The position numbers were made by a program, and so were the translations under genes. Positions 5,582-7,035 of a stretch of DNA of 7,035 nucleotides are shown piece by piece. The notes below the pieces were generated by a model that searched no databases, had not been told where the DNA came from, and saw nothing but the letters and a program-made list of their open reading frames with translations. The stretch spans positions 1 to 7,035 of the forward strand of contig JASHTQ010000674.1 of NCBI GenBank assembly GCA_030040475.1. The letters run 5' to 3'. Each line of letters opens with the position of its first letter. Position 1 is the first letter of the stretch. This stretch comes from Streptosporangiaceae bacterium (GTDB lineage Bacteria; Actinomycetota; Actinomycetes; Streptosporangiales; Streptosporangiaceae).

Positions 5582-6373
5582 CTACTCCCAGCGGAAGAAC
5601 CTGGCGGCGGCCAGCCCGAACGCCACCGCGTAGCCCGCCATCGTCACCAGCTGCAGCCAGGTCGGCCACTGCCCGAGCGTCGCGTTCTGCAGCGCGGGCA
5701 CCGCGGCGCCCAGCGGGGTGGCGTGGCTGATGTGCTGCAGCACCGCCGGCATGTCCGGGATCGGGAGCCAGAGCCCGGCGAAGAACATCATCAGGTAGAA
5801 CAAGATCGCCCCGATGCCGCGGGCGGTGCCGGCGTTGGGCGCCACCGCGGCGACGAACAGCCCCGCCGCCATCAGCGCCGCGGCGGCGAGCAGGCCGGCC
5901 ACGACGAACCCGCCGACCTGGCGCGGGACCGGCACGCCGTACCCGCCCCTTGCCACGGCAAGCAGCACGATCACGGTGATCGCCGCGACCGCGAGCTTGA
6001 CCGCGAGCTGGGCGGCAAGCACCCGGCCAGGCCCGGCCGGAGTGGTCTTCAGCCGGCGCAGGTAGCCGAGCTCCCGGTAGCCGGCCAGCGTGGCAGGCAT
6101 CGCCACCAGCGACATCAGCGCCACCGCGAACACCAGCAGGATCGGCACGTACACGTCGAGCGTGGTAAGCCCGCCGAACTTGCCGACCGGCGTGTTGAAC
6201 GAGTGGATGCTGCCGAAGATGATCATCAGCAGCAGCGGGACGCCGACGCTGATCCCCAGGCCCACACCCGCCCTGCCCCTGGTGAACAGCCTGAGCTCGG
6301 TGATCGTCAGCTGCGTCAGCGCCGAACGCCCGCGCGCGGCAGGCGCCGTCATCGTCATGCCCGTCATCGTCAT
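5582..6373 (-). CDS. ABC-2 type transporter permease
   Basis: A 263-residue membrane subunit of an ABC-2 exporter, the usual length for the family. Hydrophobic segments lie at about residues 38-57, 74-97, 122-142, 154-176, 184-204 and 239-257, giving six membrane spans with a cytoplasmic N-terminus. The segment YRELGYLRRLKTTP (99-112) is the conserved cytoplasmic coupling region between spans 2 and 3. FFAGLWLPIPDMP...ATPLGAA (197-224) is the typical ABC-2 loop before the last span. It should work with the ATPase encoded just upstream; drugs, lipids or peptides are typical cargo for this group, but the substrate cannot be read from the sequence. The ATG overlaps the ATPase stop as ATGA and has GGAAAGGGG just before it. 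The first ten residues, MTMTGMTMTA, come from a 15-bp tandem repeat, so ATGs at residues 3, 6 and 8 are alternative starts. Confidence 0.93.
   Translation of the reverse strand: MTMTGMTMTAPAARGRSALTQLTITELRLFTRGRAGVGLGISVGVPLLLMIIFGSIHSFNTPVGKFGGLTTLDVYVPILLVFAVALMSLVAMPATLAGYRELGYLRRLKTTPAGPGRVLAAQLAVKLAVAAITVIVLLAVARGGYGVPVPRQVGGFVVAGLLAAAALMAAGLFVAAVAPNAGTARGIGAILFYLMMFFAGLWLPIPDMPAVLQHISHATPLGAAVPALQNATLGQWPTWLQLVTMAGYAVAFGLAAARFFRWE
6344..6373 (-). repeat. 15-bp tandem repeat at the permease start (four in-frame ATGs)
   Basis: Two adjacent 15-nt units, 6373-6359 and 6358-6344, share their first 13 bases (ATGACGATGACGG) and differ in the last two. Each contains two ATGs in frame, so the permease has possible starts at 6373, 6367, 6358 and 6352. 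The first ATG overlaps the ATPase TGA stop. The duplication is visible directly; any effect on coupling or expression is inference. Confidence 0.75.
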
Positions 6374-7035
6374 CGCCCCTTTCCCTGTGCCGTCGCGCCC
6401 TGCTCGCCGCCGGCGCCCGAGTGCCTGCCGGTGAACGCGAGGAACGCGTCCTCCAGGCTGGCCTGCTCCACCCGCAGCTGCTCGGCCACGATCTGGTTGC
6501 GCGCCAGCACGGAGATGACCGCGTTCAGCGCGTTGCCGGTGCCGGTGACCACCACGACATCGCCCCTGTGGATGACGCTCGTGACCTCCGGCAGGCCTTC
6601 GAGCAGCCCGTCATCGACCGGAACGGACGGCCGGAACTGGATCCGCTGCTCGGTCTCGACCCGCTCCGCCAGCGCGGCCGGGGTGTCGAGCGCCACCACC
6701 TGGCCCGCGTCGATGAGCGCCACCCGGTCGCACAGCCGTTCGGCCTCCTCCATGAAGTGGGTGACGAGCACGATCGTGACCCCGCGGTCGCGCACGGCCT
6801 CGATCAGGTCCCAGGTGTCCCGCCGCGCCTGCGGGTCCAGGCCGGTGGTCAGCTCGTCGAGCACCGCCACCCGCGGGCTGCCGACCAGCGCCATCGCGAT
6901 CGACAGCCGCTGCTGCTGGCCGCCGGACAGCTTGCGGAACGGGGTCCTGGCCTTGGCCGAGATGCCGAGCACCTCCATCAGCTCCCGCCAGTCGGCCGGG
7001 CGGGAGTAGAAGGAGCTGCACAGCTCCAGCGCCTC
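6370..7035 (-). CDS. ABC transporter ATP-binding protein, drug-exporter type (5' partial)
   Basis: The C-terminal 221 residues of the ATPase that powers the adjacent ABC-2 permease. The frame stays open to the right edge, and codons before the ATG at 6978 encode EALELCSSFYSRPADWRELM, the expected helical region between the Q-loop and signature. The gene therefore starts outside the window, and Walker A and the Q-loop are not visible. Counting from ATG 6978, the signature is LSGGQQQR (residues 17-24). Walker B and D-loop read VAVLDELTTGLDP (37-49), with Leu where many ABC proteins have Pro after the catalytic Glu. The H-loop is VTHFMEEAERLCDRV (72-86). The remaining 115 or so residues are the accessory domain common in DrrA/CcmA-type exporters, ending SLEDAFLAFTGR, the usual family ending, plus a Gly-rich tail. 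The stop overlaps the permease start by ATGA. It is the first visible gene of the operon; the promoter is outside the window. Confidence 0.95.
   Translation of the reverse strand, partial: EALELCSSFYSRPADWRELMEVLGISAKARTPFRKLSGGQQQRLSIAMALVGSPRVAVLDELTTGLDPQARRDTWDLIEAVRDRGVTIVLVTHFMEEAERLCDRVALIDAGQVVALDTPAALAERVETEQRIQFRPSVPVDDGLLEGLPEVTSVIHRGDVVVVTGTGNALNAVISVLARNQIVAEQLRVEQASLEDAFLAFTGRHSGAGGEQGATAQGKGR

Noticed and set aside
5534..7009. A 491-codon plus-strand open frame opposite the permease and ATPase
   Set aside because: The opposite strand encodes two well-defined ABC subunits. This frame is a compositional shadow with no recognisable domain.
1..7035. Search for CRISPR repeats, tRNA/rRNA genes, insertion sequence ends and toxin-antitoxin pairs
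   Set aside because: No regularly spaced repeats, cloverleaf-like sequences, transposase motifs or small toxin/antitoxin reading frames could be recognised by eye.

Overview
This high-GC window looks like chromosomal DNA of an actinomycete (phylum Actinomycetota). The evidence is strong G/C bias at third codon positions, GTG starts, long spurious antisense reading frames, and gene families typical of soil actinomycetes. I cannot name a genus. No transposase, integrase, tRNA, rRNA, CRISPR array or phage gene is visible.

Left part (2-1778). The window opens inside a plus-strand NAD(P)-dependent epimerase/dehydratase of the extended SDR type, whose N-terminal nucleotide-binding motif lies off the left edge. 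A 163-bp gap leads to a small plus-strand GYD-domain protein. That gene converges, with only 6 bp between stop codons, on a small minus-strand gene of the DUF5519/'luciferase domain' family. The minus-strand gene has a GTG start just 6 nt below a good -10 box, so it may be translated from a leaderless mRNA.

Middle (1831-3693). Diverging from the DUF5519 gene is a 563-residue serine beta-lactamase-fold hydrolase with S-x-x-K, Y-x-N and H-G-G motifs. It has no signal peptide and carries a long C-terminal extension, so it is more likely an intracellular esterase or peptidase than a resistance enzyme. A 13-bp perfect inverted repeat sits in the coding sequence at the junction of the catalytic and C-terminal regions. 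The following 171-bp convergent intergenic region holds a strikingly A/T-rich hairpin.

Right part (3694-7035, minus strand). Four genes, read from right to left, form a tight operon: ABC ATPase (5' end beyond the window), ABC-2 permease, membrane-bound HisKA_3 histidine kinase, and NarL/LuxR-type response regulator. The junctions are ATGA overlap, 11-nt gap and GTGA overlap. The simplest reading is an exporter with its own two-component regulator. The kinase may sense the exported compound or the membrane stress it causes, and the regulator may control the operon, whose promoter lies off the right edge.

I see no clearly undescribed multi-gene system. The items most worth a second look are the A/T-rich hairpin, the in-gene inverted repeat, the putative leaderless promoter, and the tandem repeat that multiplies start codons at the permease N-terminus.
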